The notes below the pieces were generated by a model. That model did no database searches and was not told the origin of the DNA. It worked only from the letters and a program-made list of their open reading frames with translations. A DNA stretch of 25,816 bases, taken from positions 1 to 25,816 of the forward strand of contig CAOZKB010000006.1 of the NCBI GenBank assembly GCA_948571325.1, in the 5' to 3' direction. Shown piece after piece: positions 1 through 7,631 of this stretch; within the stretch, counting starts at the first letter, position 1, and the number at the start of each line of letters is the position of its first letter. Position numbers and translations under genes: made by a program. Source of the DNA: an uncultured Candidatus Saccharibacteria bacterium. Lineage in GTDB: Bacteria; Patescibacteriota; Saccharimonadia; Saccharimonadales; Saccharimonadaceae.

Positions 1-2
1 GG

Positions 3-233
3 GTTGGTATAGACTCACAATACTATGGTTTCCGTTATGCTGGTACTAACGCTTATGATTGGACTAGCAAAGCTTGGCCTACCGGTGCCATTTACGCCAG
101 ATTCGTCTATATTCATGACGGACAAACTGAACTTGGTAGTTCTAATGAAAAAAGAAATGCTTTCCCAGTCCTTTGTCCGTGGGGGATATATTCGTCCTTG
201 GTACGGTTCAGCGCGACATCTAGACTACGGTAG
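3..233 (+). CDS. 3' end of a FISUMP / C-type-lectin-like protein (5' end outside window)
   Basis: Reading in the frame that starts at base 3 gives a peptide with YYGFRYAGTNAYDWTSKAW and later SSNEKRNAFPVLC. This resembles the C-terminal part of Fibrobacter-succinogenes-major-paralogous (FISUMP) domains, which usually end in GFSVRCV or similar; they are secreted or surface proteins with a C-type-lectin-like fold and no known enzyme activity. After the expected end (FPVLC) the frame runs about 18 more codons into the next cassette and stops at 231-233. That tail reads an adjoining FISUMP piece in the wrong frame, so the natural C terminus has probably been replaced by recombination. The start lies outside the window. 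The family call comes from motif memory, not a search. Confidence 0.55.
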   Translation, partial: VGIDSQYYGFRYAGTNAYDWTSKAWPTGAIYARFVYIHDGQTELGSSNEKRNAFPVLCPWGIYSSLVRFSATSRLR

Positions 234-366
234 CAACTATTGGTCATCTACTGCGCTTCCCACCGTCTCGGATACCTACCATCAGTATTTTAATGACGGT
301 GGCGTTTACTCGTCCGACGGAAATAACCGCGCCCGCGGTTTCTCCGTCCGCTGTCTAGTACTGTAG
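169..366 (+). pseudogene. Detached C-terminal FISUMP cassette, copy A
   Basis: This frame encodes SFVRGGYIRPWYGSAR, then a variable stretch containing NYWSSTA, then GFSVRCLVL and a stop. It is the last 65 residues of a FISUMP protein without the upstream domain. An open frame from 25 exists, but its first 48 codons are out-of-frame sequence of the preceding FISUMP gene, so I do not read it as a true N terminus. Bases 169-215 are identical to the reverse complement of 15613-15659 and bases 337-356 to that of 15472-15491. The 121 bases between differ at about 42 positions by hand count, with no indel. It may be a silent cassette or a remnant; no ribosome binding site or promoter is visible. Confidence 0.6.
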
Positions 367-382
367 GGGGAGGGATGATGGT

Positions 383-1468
383 TTATTTGCCGACAAGAGA
401 TTCTAAATATGCGTCAATAAAATCGTCAAATTTACCATCTAATACCGCTTCAGGGTCTTTATTCTCATGTTTAGTGCGAGTGTCCTTTACTAGTTTGTAG
501 GGTTGAAGGACGTAATTGCGGATTTGCTGTCCCCACTTGGCGGATTCGCCGGCGCGAAGTTTATCGATGCTTTCGGTCTGTTGCTCTTGTTGCATTTGAG
601 CAAGTTTGCCGCGGAGAATTTCCATAGCTTTTTCTTTATTTTGAAGTTGTGAACGTTCGTTCTGGATGGCGACGACGGTATTGGTCGGCAAATGAGTAAT
701 ACGCACGGCGGAATTAGTAGTATTGACGCTTTGGCCGCCGTGTCCGCCGGAATGGTAAACATCAATACGTAAATCTTTGTCATCGATTTTAATTTCTTCG
801 GTGTTTTCGATGACTGGCAAAATTTCTACCAGGGCGAAGCTAGTTTGGCGTAAATTATCGGCGTTAAACGGCGACAGTCGTACTAGGCGATGTACACCGT
901 GTTCACTTTTGAGTAGGCCATAAGCATCATTGCCGGAAATTTCGTAAACGGCAGTTTTGATGCCAGCTTCTTCGCCAGTGGTACGCTCTAGACAACTAGT
1001 TTTAAAACTTTGGTTTTCGCACCAGCGCAGGTACATACGCTCGAGCATACTTGCCCAATCCATTGCTTCGGTGCCACCAACACCGGCCGTGATACGCAAA
1101 ATAGCATTCTCATGGTCGAATTTGCCAGTGAAACGTAAAGTTTTTTTGAGCTCTTGAAAGTTATGGTTAAGAATGTCTAATTGTCGATCGGCTTCCTGGT
1201 TGATTTCTGGGTCATTGAGGGCGAGTAGCTCCTGTAAATCAGCGAGTTGGGTTTGCAAAAGTTGCCATGGCTGGACTTCGCTAGTGAGGCGAGTGAGCTT
1301 AGTATTTTGAGCTTTAGCATAGTCGGGATTTAGCCAGATTTCGGGTTTGGCGACTTCGGCTTCGAGTTCTTGTAGAATTTGCAACTTTTGCTCAATGTGT
1401 AATTTGGTCCAAGTTTGTTGCAGCTCTTGTTGTAGGCGGGTGAGTTTTTGATTAAGATCGGTGGCCAT
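383..1468 (-). CDS. prfB: Peptide chain release factor 2
   Basis: RF2 recognises UAA and UGA in the ribosomal A site and triggers hydrolysis of peptidyl-tRNA. The 361-aa product has the normal length. The codon-recognition tripeptide SPF, diagnostic of RF2 rather than RF1, is at residues 199-201, and the catalytic GGQ is at 244-246. The N-terminal third is a helical coiled-coil-like domain. The residue before GGQ is His (GGHGGQSVN) where most RF2s have GAGGQHVN. There is no programmed +1 frameshift: the frame is open from the ATG. That ATG shares one base with the murD stop (TAATG), so translation is probably coupled. RF2 together with TGA stops in this window indicates the standard code. Confidence 0.95.
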   Translation of the reverse strand: MATDLNQKLTRLQQELQQTWTKLHIEQKLQILQELEAEVAKPEIWLNPDYAKAQNTKLTRLTSEVQPWQLLQTQLADLQELLALNDPEINQEADRQLDILNHNFQELKKTLRFTGKFDHENAILRITAGVGGTEAMDWASMLERMYLRWCENQSFKTSCLERTTGEEAGIKTAVYEISGNDAYGLLKSEHGVHRLVRLSPFNADNLRQTSFALVEILPVIENTEEIKIDDKDLRIDVYHSGGHGGQSVNTTNSAVRITHLPTNTVVAIQNERSQLQNKEKAMEILRGKLAQMQQEQQTESIDKLRAGESAKWGQQIRNYVLQPYKLVKDTRTKHENKDPEAVLDGKFDDFIDAYLESLVGK

Positions 1469-2817
1469 TACTTTAGCTCCTTAACTAAAGTCTGGAATTG
1501 GTTACCGCGATCGTAAACGTTATGAAACATGTCAAAGCTGGCGGCGGCGGGTGACATGAGGACGATTGTATCCTGCTGCTGGCTTTTTTGAATTTTTTCG
1601 GCGGCTTCCTGGGCTAATTTAACGGCTGCCGGGAGAGTTTCTGCTAAGGTGAAATTGTTTTCTGGTAATATTTTGGCTAATTCTTTGCCAGATTCGCCGA
1701 TCAAGATGGCGAAAGTAGCTTTTGCTTGTAATAAGTGGGCGATTTCTGGTAGAGCGGCGTTGTTGGTTTTGTCGCGGCCGCCCACAATGGCTATGATATT
1801 GGATTTAGGGAAGGCAGCTAGAGCAACTTCAAGTGACGGCAGGGTGGTGGAGAAATTATCATCGTAATATTTAACGTGATTTAGCTCGCGCAGGAATTCG
1901 ATGCGGTAAGGTAACCCTTTAAATTCGGTAAAAGCTTGGGCTAATTGAGGATAGCTATCATGGATAAAATCTGTAATTTGTGTTTGATAGAAACTAGCGG
2001 CAATTAGCAATGCAGCTTGGGCGTTTTCACGGTTATGTTGGCCGGGGATGGTTAGTTGATCAAGAAGCTTGTTAAGTTCGGGTGTTGGATTTTCGAGGGG
2101 GTAAGGGATTTTTTGTCCTGGAGAAAGCTGACTAAGTTGAGTGGAATCGTCACTAAGCCGACAAAATACGCAAGCATCTGCGGTCGTCTGAAAACGCGCG
2201 ATGTTGCCTTTAGCTTGCAAATAATCGTTAAAATCTTTGTGAATGTTGAGATGGTCTGGTTCGATGCGTAGTATGCCTGCGATATGCGGAGATATTTTAA
2301 GATCCCAGAGCTGAAAACTACTTAATTCATAGACTACTACATCGGTTTTTGCGATTTCGTCCAGTACATCGAGGGCTGGTTTACCAATGTTGCCCACTAG
2401 CCAAACTTTTTTGCCGAGTTTTTGGAGAATTGCCGTAACAAGTGAACAAGTTGTGCCTTTGCCTTTGGTGCCGGTAATACCGATAATCGGCGCTTGGCAA
2501 TGTGTAAAAAAGTATTGGGTACAACTGGAAAATTCGGGAGTACGTTTTTGAGAGTCGAGAGTATGATTTTTACTATTGGGAGTATAATCTGTGGAGTCGG
2601 AAGTATGATTTTGCGGGTCGGAAGTACGATTTCGTCGCCAAAGAGTATGCGGTGGTACACTGGGGCTGCGCAAAACGAGATCAAAGTTGGAGAAATCGCT
2701 TTTGCTTAATTCATCGGTAGTGAAATTATCAAAAATTTGGATGTCGTAACCAAGCTTTTCGAAATAATGCTTGGCACTTTTGCCTTCTTGACCATATCCC
2801 AATATTGCAATGCGCAT
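1468..2817 (-). CDS. murD: UDP-N-acetylmuramoyl-L-alanine--D-glutamate ligase
   Basis: This cytoplasmic ATP-dependent ligase adds D-Glu to UDP-MurNAc-L-Ala in peptidoglycan synthesis. It is 449 aa with the three-domain Mur ligase layout: N-terminal Rossmann-like domain (MRIAILGYGQEGKSA), P-loop GITGTKGKGTT at about 113-123, an EPDHLNIH segment with the downstream AKGN Lys that is usually carbamylated, and a C-terminal domain beginning near GLPYRIEF. The P-loop reads TKGKGT where most MurD have TNGKST. Residues 64-98 hold five degenerate copies of a 7-residue unit (RTSDPQN, HTSDSTD, YTPNSKN, HTLDSQK, RTPEFSS) inserted just before the ATPase domain. An extended -10 lies a few bases upstream, so the mRNA is nearly leaderless. 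It forms an operon with prfB. MurD, not another Mur ligase, is the best guess from length and N-terminal domain. Confidence 0.88.
   Translation of the reverse strand: MRIAILGYGQEGKSAKHYFEKLGYDIQIFDNFTTDELSKSDFSNFDLVLRSPSVPPHTLWRRNRTSDPQNHTSDSTDYTPNSKNHTLDSQKRTPEFSSCTQYFFTHCQAPIIGITGTKGKGTTCSLVTAILQKLGKKVWLVGNIGKPALDVLDEIAKTDVVVYELSSFQLWDLKISPHIAGILRIEPDHLNIHKDFNDYLQAKGNIARFQTTADACVFCRLSDDSTQLSQLSPGQKIPYPLENPTPELNKLLDQLTIPGQHNRENAQAALLIAASFYQTQITDFIHDSYPQLAQAFTEFKGLPYRIEFLRELNHVKYYDDNFSTTLPSLEVALAAFPKSNIIAIVGGRDKTNNAALPEIAHLLQAKATFAILIGESGKELAKILPENNFTLAETLPAAVKLAQEAAEKIQKSQQQDTIVLMSPAAASFDMFHNVYDRGNQFQTLVKELK
2524..2628 (-). repeat. 21-bp tandem repeat (5 degenerate copies) inside murD
   Basis: On the plus strand successive 21-base units start with gggagta, gagagta, gggagta, ggaagta and ggaagta, each followed by a T-rich middle. 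The unit length is a multiple of three, so each copy encodes seven residues (consensus about [RHY]-T-x-[DN]-x-x-[NDK]). It lies in the linker between the UDP-binding and ATPase domains of MurD. Confidence 0.8.
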
Positions 2818-2827
2818 AGATATTTAT

Positions 2828-2836
2828 ATTATAACA
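2828..2836 (-). promoter_or_regulatory. Extended -10 promoter of murD-prfB
   Basis: Minus strand reads TGTTATAAT. The expected transcription start, seven bases after the hexamer, is about 2821, only four bases before the ATG at 2817, so the mRNA would be almost leaderless. There is no good -35 hexamer, as expected for an extended -10 type. Confidence 0.55.
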
Positions 2837-2858
2837 CGGTAAACAGCGTAATAGTATA

Positions 2859-4145
2859 CTATTTACTAGCTTCATTAAAAACTAGATAGTTATCGAGTTG
2901 GTTAATGAGAGCTTTTTCGATGGAGCTAACGGCGACGAGAGCGTGAATATTGGCTTCGATGAACTCGCGGGCAATAGAAACGATAGCGTCGGCATCGATT
3001 TTGTGAATGTAACCTGGCATAGAATTGTATTTTTTGACGACACCGTTGGTAAAATAGCCATCAGCATAATAGTCGGAGATTTGACCGACGGTTTGGGCGC
3101 CCATTTGGTAACGTCCAGTAGCGTATGATTTGGCGGCTTCGAGGTCCTGCTCGCGGATTTTACCGTGGAGGATTTTTTCTAGTTCATGATGTATTAGCTC
3201 GAAGAGATTCTGGGCGTTTTCGGCGGTGACTTCGCCGTCAAAATCCCAAGACGAATTGTTCCAGCTGTTGCTGAGGCTACTGCTAATGTTATAAACTAAA
3301 CCTTTTTTGCGGGCTTGACCAAAAATGCGACTATTCATAGTGCCAGTGAGAATGTGATTAAGGCAATTGATAGCGTAAACTTCGGGAGTTTCAAGTTTGC
3401 GTGGCAACATCCAGGAGAAACCAAAAGTGATATTATTAGCGTCTTTGCGGCGGATGAGAATTGGGCTAGAAGTATGTAATTCGTCTCGCGGTGCCTCGAA
3501 GCGTTGTCCGGTTTTGAGTGTCCAGTCGTTGAGTGATCTGAGGATTTTATGCTTGCGGTGGCGTAAATTGCCCGCGATAATAAAACGCATATTCTCGGCG
3601 GTGTGAGTGCGACGGTAGTGCTCACGAATGTCTTTGAGTTCGATGTTGTTGAGAGTTTTGATTCTTTCAGATAATACTGGAACATTTTCGCCCAAGGCTT
3701 GTTGTAAGCGTGGCCAAAGTAGACGATAGTAATCGTTCATATAGCCAGTAAGTTCGGCGCGGATGTTACTTTTTTCGCTTTTGAGCTCCTCGTTATTGAA
3801 GCGCGGACTAGTGATAGATATGCGTTGTAAATCTAAAATGCGATCCCACTCAAAGTCGGCACACTCGCTTTCGTAGCAGACGGAAAAATCCGAAGTCCAA
3901 GCGTTATGGTAAGCGCCATTTTTGGTAAAATTGGCTTCAAAAGCTTGTTCGTCGGGGAATTTGCTGTTGGCGCCAAAGGCGAGATGTTCGACGACGTGGG
4001 CGATTTCGTAAACTTCAGGAGTTTTGGCGTAGCGCATACCGGCGTGAAACTGGAATTTCATGTTCATAACGCTGGCGCCCGCGACGTCGATAAGCAAGCC
4101 TTTGGCGCCAGAGCCTAGAGTGACTTCCTCGGTTGAGTGTTTTAT
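2859..4145 (-). CDS. M16 family zinc metallopeptidase (pitrilysin-like)
   Basis: M16 peptidases are clamshell proteases that degrade peptides; here the inverted zinc motif HxxEH appears as HVVEH within AHVVEHLAFG, with a downstream EKSNIRAEL providing the third ligand region. A later GLVYNISSS segment fits the second half of an M16B-type protein. The first ordinary start is TTG at 4097 (412 aa), but family-like sequence (TEEVTLGSGAKGLLIDVAG) continues upstream in frame to 4145 with no ATG, GTG or TTG. At 4145 there is an ATA preceded by AAGGA with an 8-nt spacer, overlapping the secA stop as ATAA. I therefore place the start at AUA (428 aa), with moderate certainty on the start only. Co-transcribed with secA. 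Confidence 0.85.
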   Translation of the reverse strand: MKHSTEEVTLGSGAKGLLIDVAGASVMNMKFQFHAGMRYAKTPEVYEIAHVVEHLAFGANSKFPDEQAFEANFTKNGAYHNAWTSDFSVCYESECADFEWDRILDLQRISITSPRFNNEELKSEKSNIRAELTGYMNDYYRLLWPRLQQALGENVPVLSERIKTLNNIELKDIREHYRRTHTAENMRFIIAGNLRHRKHKILRSLNDWTLKTGQRFEAPRDELHTSSPILIRRKDANNITFGFSWMLPRKLETPEVYAINCLNHILTGTMNSRIFGQARKKGLVYNISSSLSNSWNNSSWDFDGEVTAENAQNLFELIHHELEKILHGKIREQDLEAAKSYATGRYQMGAQTVGQISDYYADGYFTNGVVKKYNSMPGYIHKIDADAIVSIAREFIEANIHALVAVSSIEKALINQLDNYLVFNEASK

Positions 4146-6922
4146 TTGCGTTTTCCTTTCTTCTTGTTCTGGCGTTCTTGTTTTTTATTCTTACGAGCTT
4201 GATTGCGTTGATGATTGAAATTGGTCGATTGGCTAGCGTTACCTTTATTACTCTTCTTTCCGTTGCTGTTCCCCTCCTCTTTAAATTCGTCATCCATTTT
4301 CTTTTCGCCTGCGCTGATTTCGTTAACGCCTTTTTCGGTGGCACTTTCAGCCATTTTGGTGAGTTCGGACTCGTATTCTTCGTCGTCGATGACTTTGTCG
4401 GCTACGGCTTCTTGTTTAGTGAGACTGAGCAGAATCTTGAGTACTTCTTCACGCAGAGTTTTTTCTAGACCGTCGAATAACTTTTGTGATTCGCTGCGAT
4501 ACTCTACTAGCGGGTCGCGTTGACCAATGCTGCGCCAGTGAATACCTTCACGTAGATGTTGCATATTTTCTAGGTGCTGCATCCAAAGTGTGTCGAGAAC
4601 TTTAAGGTAAACTTCACGCTCGATTTTACGCATAATTTCGGGGGTGAATTCTTGTTCCTTGAGTTCGTATTGGCGTTCGATTTCGTCTAGGGCAGCTTTG
4701 GCGCGGTCTTTTTCTTTGCGCATTTTACCGATTTTATCAACTAGATCGGCATCAGTTTTGTCGAAAACTGCTTTAAATTCTTCATTAAAATGCTTATTAA
4801 CACGTGAACTATCTTTAGTAAGGTCTTCGGCAGCGGTGCGCATTAAACGTTTAATCTCGTGGTGAATGCTTTCGCCGTCGAGAATCTTGCGACGCATACC
4901 GTAAACAACTTTACGATGGCGATTGATGACGTTGTCGTATTGGACGACATTTTTGCGTGAATCAAAGTTAAAACCTTCGATGCGCTTTTGGGCACTTTCG
5001 AGCGTTTTAGAAACGCTTTTATTCTGAATTGGCGTATCTTCGTCGACGCCGAGCCGGCTCATGAGCATGGCGATGCGTTCGCCCTGGAAGATGCGCATCA
5101 AATCATCTTCGCAACTGACGAAGAATTGTGTGGTGCCAGGGTCGCCTTGGCGTCCGCCACGACCGCGTAATTGATTGTCGATACGGCGTGAGCTGTGTCG
5201 CTCTGAGCCGATAACTACGAGGCCGCCAAGTTCTTTGACTCCTTCACCAAGTTTAATGTCGGTGCCGCGACCGGCGAGGTTAGTAGCGAGCGTAACAGCG
5301 CCTTTTTCACCAGCCTTGGCTACAATAGCAGCCTCGCGTTCGTTATTTTTAGCATTTAAAAGTTCGTATTTAATTCCCTGTTGATCCAGATATCTCGCGA
5401 TTAATTCATTTTTAGCGATGCTGGCGGAGCCGACGAGCACTGGTTGACCTTTTTCGTGATATTTTTTGATTTCAGCGGCAATAGCTTTGAGCTTGCCAGC
5501 TTCAGTCTTATAAATTAAATCGTCTTTATCTACGCGCTGAATGGGGCGATTAGGTGGGATTTGGATGACATCGAGTGAGTAAATTTGTTGAAATTCTTCA
5601 GCTTCGGTAAAGGCGGTACCAGTCATTCCGGATAACTTATTGTATAGGCGGAAGAAATTCTGAAAGCTGATTGTGGCAAGCGTCATGCTTTCTTGTTTGA
5701 CGGCGACACCCTCCTTGGCTTCAATGGCCTGATGCAGCCCCTCGTTATATCTTCTACCTTGCATTAACCTACCAGTATGCTCATCGACGATTACTACGTC
5801 GCCATTATTGGTTACCACGTAATCTTTGTCGCGTTCAAAGACGATCTGAGCGCGCAAGGCTTGTTCTATATGGTAAACTAGACGGGTATGCTTGGTACTG
5901 TATAAATTATCAACACCCAACATAACTTGGACTTTTTCAACTCCTTTGTCGGTGAGGGTGACGCTGCGGCGCTTTTCATCGTAGATATAGTCTTCGGCAA
6001 CTAAAGTTGCGGCGATTTTGGCGAATTGATAGTAGGCGTCTGGATTGTCTCCTGCAGGAGCAGAGATAATTAACGGAGTACGTGCTTCGTCAATTAGGAT
6101 AGAGTCGACCTCGTCTACGATGGCGAAGTTTAATGCGCGCTGACGAAGGAATTTAGGTTCGCTAACCATGTTGTCGCGCAGGTAGTCAAAGCCGAATTCG
6201 TTATTAGTACCATAAGTAATATCGGCAGCATAGGCTTCTTTTCGAGTAGCGGGTTTAAGATGGCGGAAGCGTTCGTCTTCGTGCTCTTCGTTTTCGTACT
6301 CAGGGTCATACACGAAGCTAGCTTGATTAATAATAACGCCGACGCTGAGGCCGAGGAAGTGATAAACTGGCGCATTCCAGCCAGCGTCACGTTGCGCGAG
6401 GTAGTCATTAACAGTAACAACATGCACACCCTTTCCCGTGAGTGCATTTAAATAGGCTGGTGCAACGGTGACTAGGGTCTTACCTTCGCCAGTCTTCATT
6501 TCGGCAACGTTGCCGCCGTGAAGAACCATACCGCCAATGAGCTGAACATCAAATGGGCGCATCCCAAGGATACGCTTGGAAGCCTCACGAGCAACAGCGA
6601 AAGCGTCATTTAAAATGGCATCTAGCTCTTTTTGCGAGCCGTCCTTAAGCTTTTTCTTAAAGACCTCGGTTTGCTTAGCGAGTTCTTCGTCAGACATCGC
6701 AGCATATTTGGTTTCGAGTTGGCCAATTTCTAGAGTTTTCTTGTAGAGACGCTTGAGAATCTTTTTCTGCGCATCGCCAAAAACTCCTTGCAAAATTCGT
6801 GTCAATAAAGTTTTGTCAGCCAATTTGTCGGTTGGTTTCTTTTCTTTGGGGGTGTGCGGCTTGGTTTTGGCTACTTTTTGAGTTTTCGCGTCAACATCGG
6901 CCGAATTTGGTTTATTCGCCAT
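4142..6922 (-). CDS. secA: Protein translocase subunit SecA
   Basis: SecA is the ATPase motor that drives unfolded preproteins through SecYEG at the membrane. The 926-aa product has the DEAD motor with Walker A (MKTGEGKTL, 142-150), the DEVDSILIDEARTPLIIS block, the substrate-binding and second motor domains (TNLAGRGTDI, RGRGGRQGDPG), and the helical scaffold/wing (LWMQHLENMQHLREGIHWR). The N terminus carries about 35 extra Lys/Thr/Pro-rich residues. The C terminus is a Lys/Asn/Gln-rich tail (RKNKKQERQNKKKGKRK) without the Cys-His zinc motif that binds SecB, consistent with a SecB-less lineage. Start is ATG with GGAG nine bases upstream. Its stop overlaps the probable AUA start of the M16 peptidase gene. 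Confidence 0.97.
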   Translation of the reverse strand: MANKPNSADVDAKTQKVAKTKPHTPKEKKPTDKLADKTLLTRILQGVFGDAQKKILKRLYKKTLEIGQLETKYAAMSDEELAKQTEVFKKKLKDGSQKELDAILNDAFAVAREASKRILGMRPFDVQLIGGMVLHGGNVAEMKTGEGKTLVTVAPAYLNALTGKGVHVVTVNDYLAQRDAGWNAPVYHFLGLSVGVIINQASFVYDPEYENEEHEDERFRHLKPATRKEAYAADITYGTNNEFGFDYLRDNMVSEPKFLRQRALNFAIVDEVDSILIDEARTPLIISAPAGDNPDAYYQFAKIAATLVAEDYIYDEKRRSVTLTDKGVEKVQVMLGVDNLYSTKHTRLVYHIEQALRAQIVFERDKDYVVTNNGDVVIVDEHTGRLMQGRRYNEGLHQAIEAKEGVAVKQESMTLATISFQNFFRLYNKLSGMTGTAFTEAEEFQQIYSLDVIQIPPNRPIQRVDKDDLIYKTEAGKLKAIAAEIKKYHEKGQPVLVGSASIAKNELIARYLDQQGIKYELLNAKNNEREAAIVAKAGEKGAVTLATNLAGRGTDIKLGEGVKELGGLVVIGSERHSSRRIDNQLRGRGGRQGDPGTTQFFVSCEDDLMRIFQGERIAMLMSRLGVDEDTPIQNKSVSKTLESAQKRIEGFNFDSRKNVVQYDNVINRHRKVVYGMRRKILDGESIHHEIKRLMRTAAEDLTKDSSRVNKHFNEEFKAVFDKTDADLVDKIGKMRKEKDRAKAALDEIERQYELKEQEFTPEIMRKIEREVYLKVLDTLWMQHLENMQHLREGIHWRSIGQRDPLVEYRSESQKLFDGLEKTLREEVLKILLSLTKQEAVADKVIDDEEYESELTKMAESATEKGVNEISAGEKKMDDEFKEEGNSNGKKSNKGNASQSTNFNHQRNQARKNKKQERQNKKKGKRK

Positions 6923-6953
6923 TGATTAAATCTCCACAATCTTATACCACCCC

Positions 6954-6962
6954 ATTATAACA
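6954..6962 (-). promoter_or_regulatory. Extended -10 promoter of secA
   Basis: Minus strand TGTTATAAT, with predicted start near 6947 and a 5'UTR of about 25 bases that includes GGAGA. The same nonamer precedes murD and the GT-C-like gene. Confidence 0.55.
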
Positions 6963-6964
6963 TA

Positions 6965-7327
6965 TTAGCCTCTCTTTATGAACAGGCTTTTTAGGCCTTT
7001 TTTAGAGAGATGTGGCGTTGATTCGAGTTTAAAGCGGCGGATTTGGCCTTTAAGCTTAGCCTCGAGAATATCAATGCCAGCAAAAACATTAGAGCATTCG
7101 TCTTTTGCGGTGACGACTTTGCCGCCAGGTATTTCCATAGCGGCAGAAATTTCATATTTATTACCGTGAGGATGGTCAACTTCGCTAATGACAAGCTTCA
7201 TGATAACATCTTTTTTATTGCCATGTGGTAGGTAACGGTCTAATTTGCCGATACGCTTGGTAGCATATTTTTTGAAACTATCTGATACTTTATAATTGTG
7301 TCCGCTAATTTCAATCTTGTCGATCAT
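6965..7327 (-). CDS. hpf: Ribosome hibernation promoting factor / RaiA family
   Basis: A 120-aa protein of the HPF/YfiA (sigma-54 modulation) family, which binds the decoding centre of the 30S subunit and inactivates ribosomes under stress. Family-like features are the N-terminal ISGHNYKVSDSFKKYATKRIGKLDRYLP and the central EVDHPHGNKYEISAAMEIPGGKVVTAKDECSNVFAGID block. It lacks the long linker and C-terminal dimerisation domain of long HPF, so it is a short form. The ATG at 7327 is three bases after the ybaB stop, so it is the last gene of a GT-C-like/ybaB/hpf operon. Short HPF and RaiA cannot be separated from this sequence alone. Confidence 0.88.
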   Translation of the reverse strand: MIDKIEISGHNYKVSDSFKKYATKRIGKLDRYLPHGNKKDVIMKLVISEVDHPHGNKYEISAAMEIPGGKVVTAKDECSNVFAGIDILEAKLKGQIRRFKLESTPHLSKKGLKSLFIKRG

Positions 7328-7330
7328 ATA

Positions 7331-7627
7331 TTATAATCCTAAATTCCCTAAGTTCCCCATGAGTGGCTTCATTTTGTCGGTAGCGATTTCTTGAGCTTTG
7401 GCGTAGCCGTCGCGCATACAATCTTCAATCCAACGTTCGAGCTCATGGATATCGTCGAGATCGACACGTTCTGGGTCGATTTTGACGCTCTTAATTTTTA
7501 ATTCTCCGGTAATCTGTACCGTAACGGCACCATCACCAGCTTCGACCTCTACAATCTCGTTTTTTAAAGATTTCTGCGCTTTACGTAGTTGGTTTAATAC
7601 TTTCATTTGATCCATAGTTGCACCCAT
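7331..7627 (-). CDS. ybaB: YbaB/EbfC family nucleoid-associated protein
   Basis: A 98-aa member of the YbaB/EbfC family, small dimeric DNA-binding proteins of the nucleoid. Typical features are the N-terminal helix with KVLNQLRKAQKSLKNEIVEVEAGDGAVTVQITGELKIKSVKIDPE and the C-terminal helix DGYAKAQEIATDKMKPLMGNL. In other bacteria it often lies next to dnaX and recR; here dnaB and dnaX are just upstream on the same strand, with the GT-C-like gene between. Start ATG at 7627 has GAGGAG overlapping the stop of the upstream gene, so translation is coupled; an in-frame ATG at 7615 is the alternative. Confidence 0.9.
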   Translation of the reverse strand: MGATMDQMKVLNQLRKAQKSLKNEIVEVEAGDGAVTVQITGELKIKSVKIDPERVDLDDIHELERWIEDCMRDGYAKAQEIATDKMKPLMGNLGNLGL

Positions 7628-7631
7628 ATGG

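Noticed and set aside
169..356. Diversity-generating retroelement as a firm call
   Set aside because: No reverse transcriptase or template repeat is in the window, and with two copies any substitution can be explained by a template adenine, so the test has no power here.
25..366. 113-aa ORF read as an intact gene
   Set aside because: Its first 48 codons are an out-of-frame reading of the upstream FISUMP tail; there is no ribosome binding site at 25.
4015..4344. 109-aa Arg/Lys-rich ORF overlapping the end of secA
   Set aside because: It is an alternative-frame reading of secA and the M16 gene.
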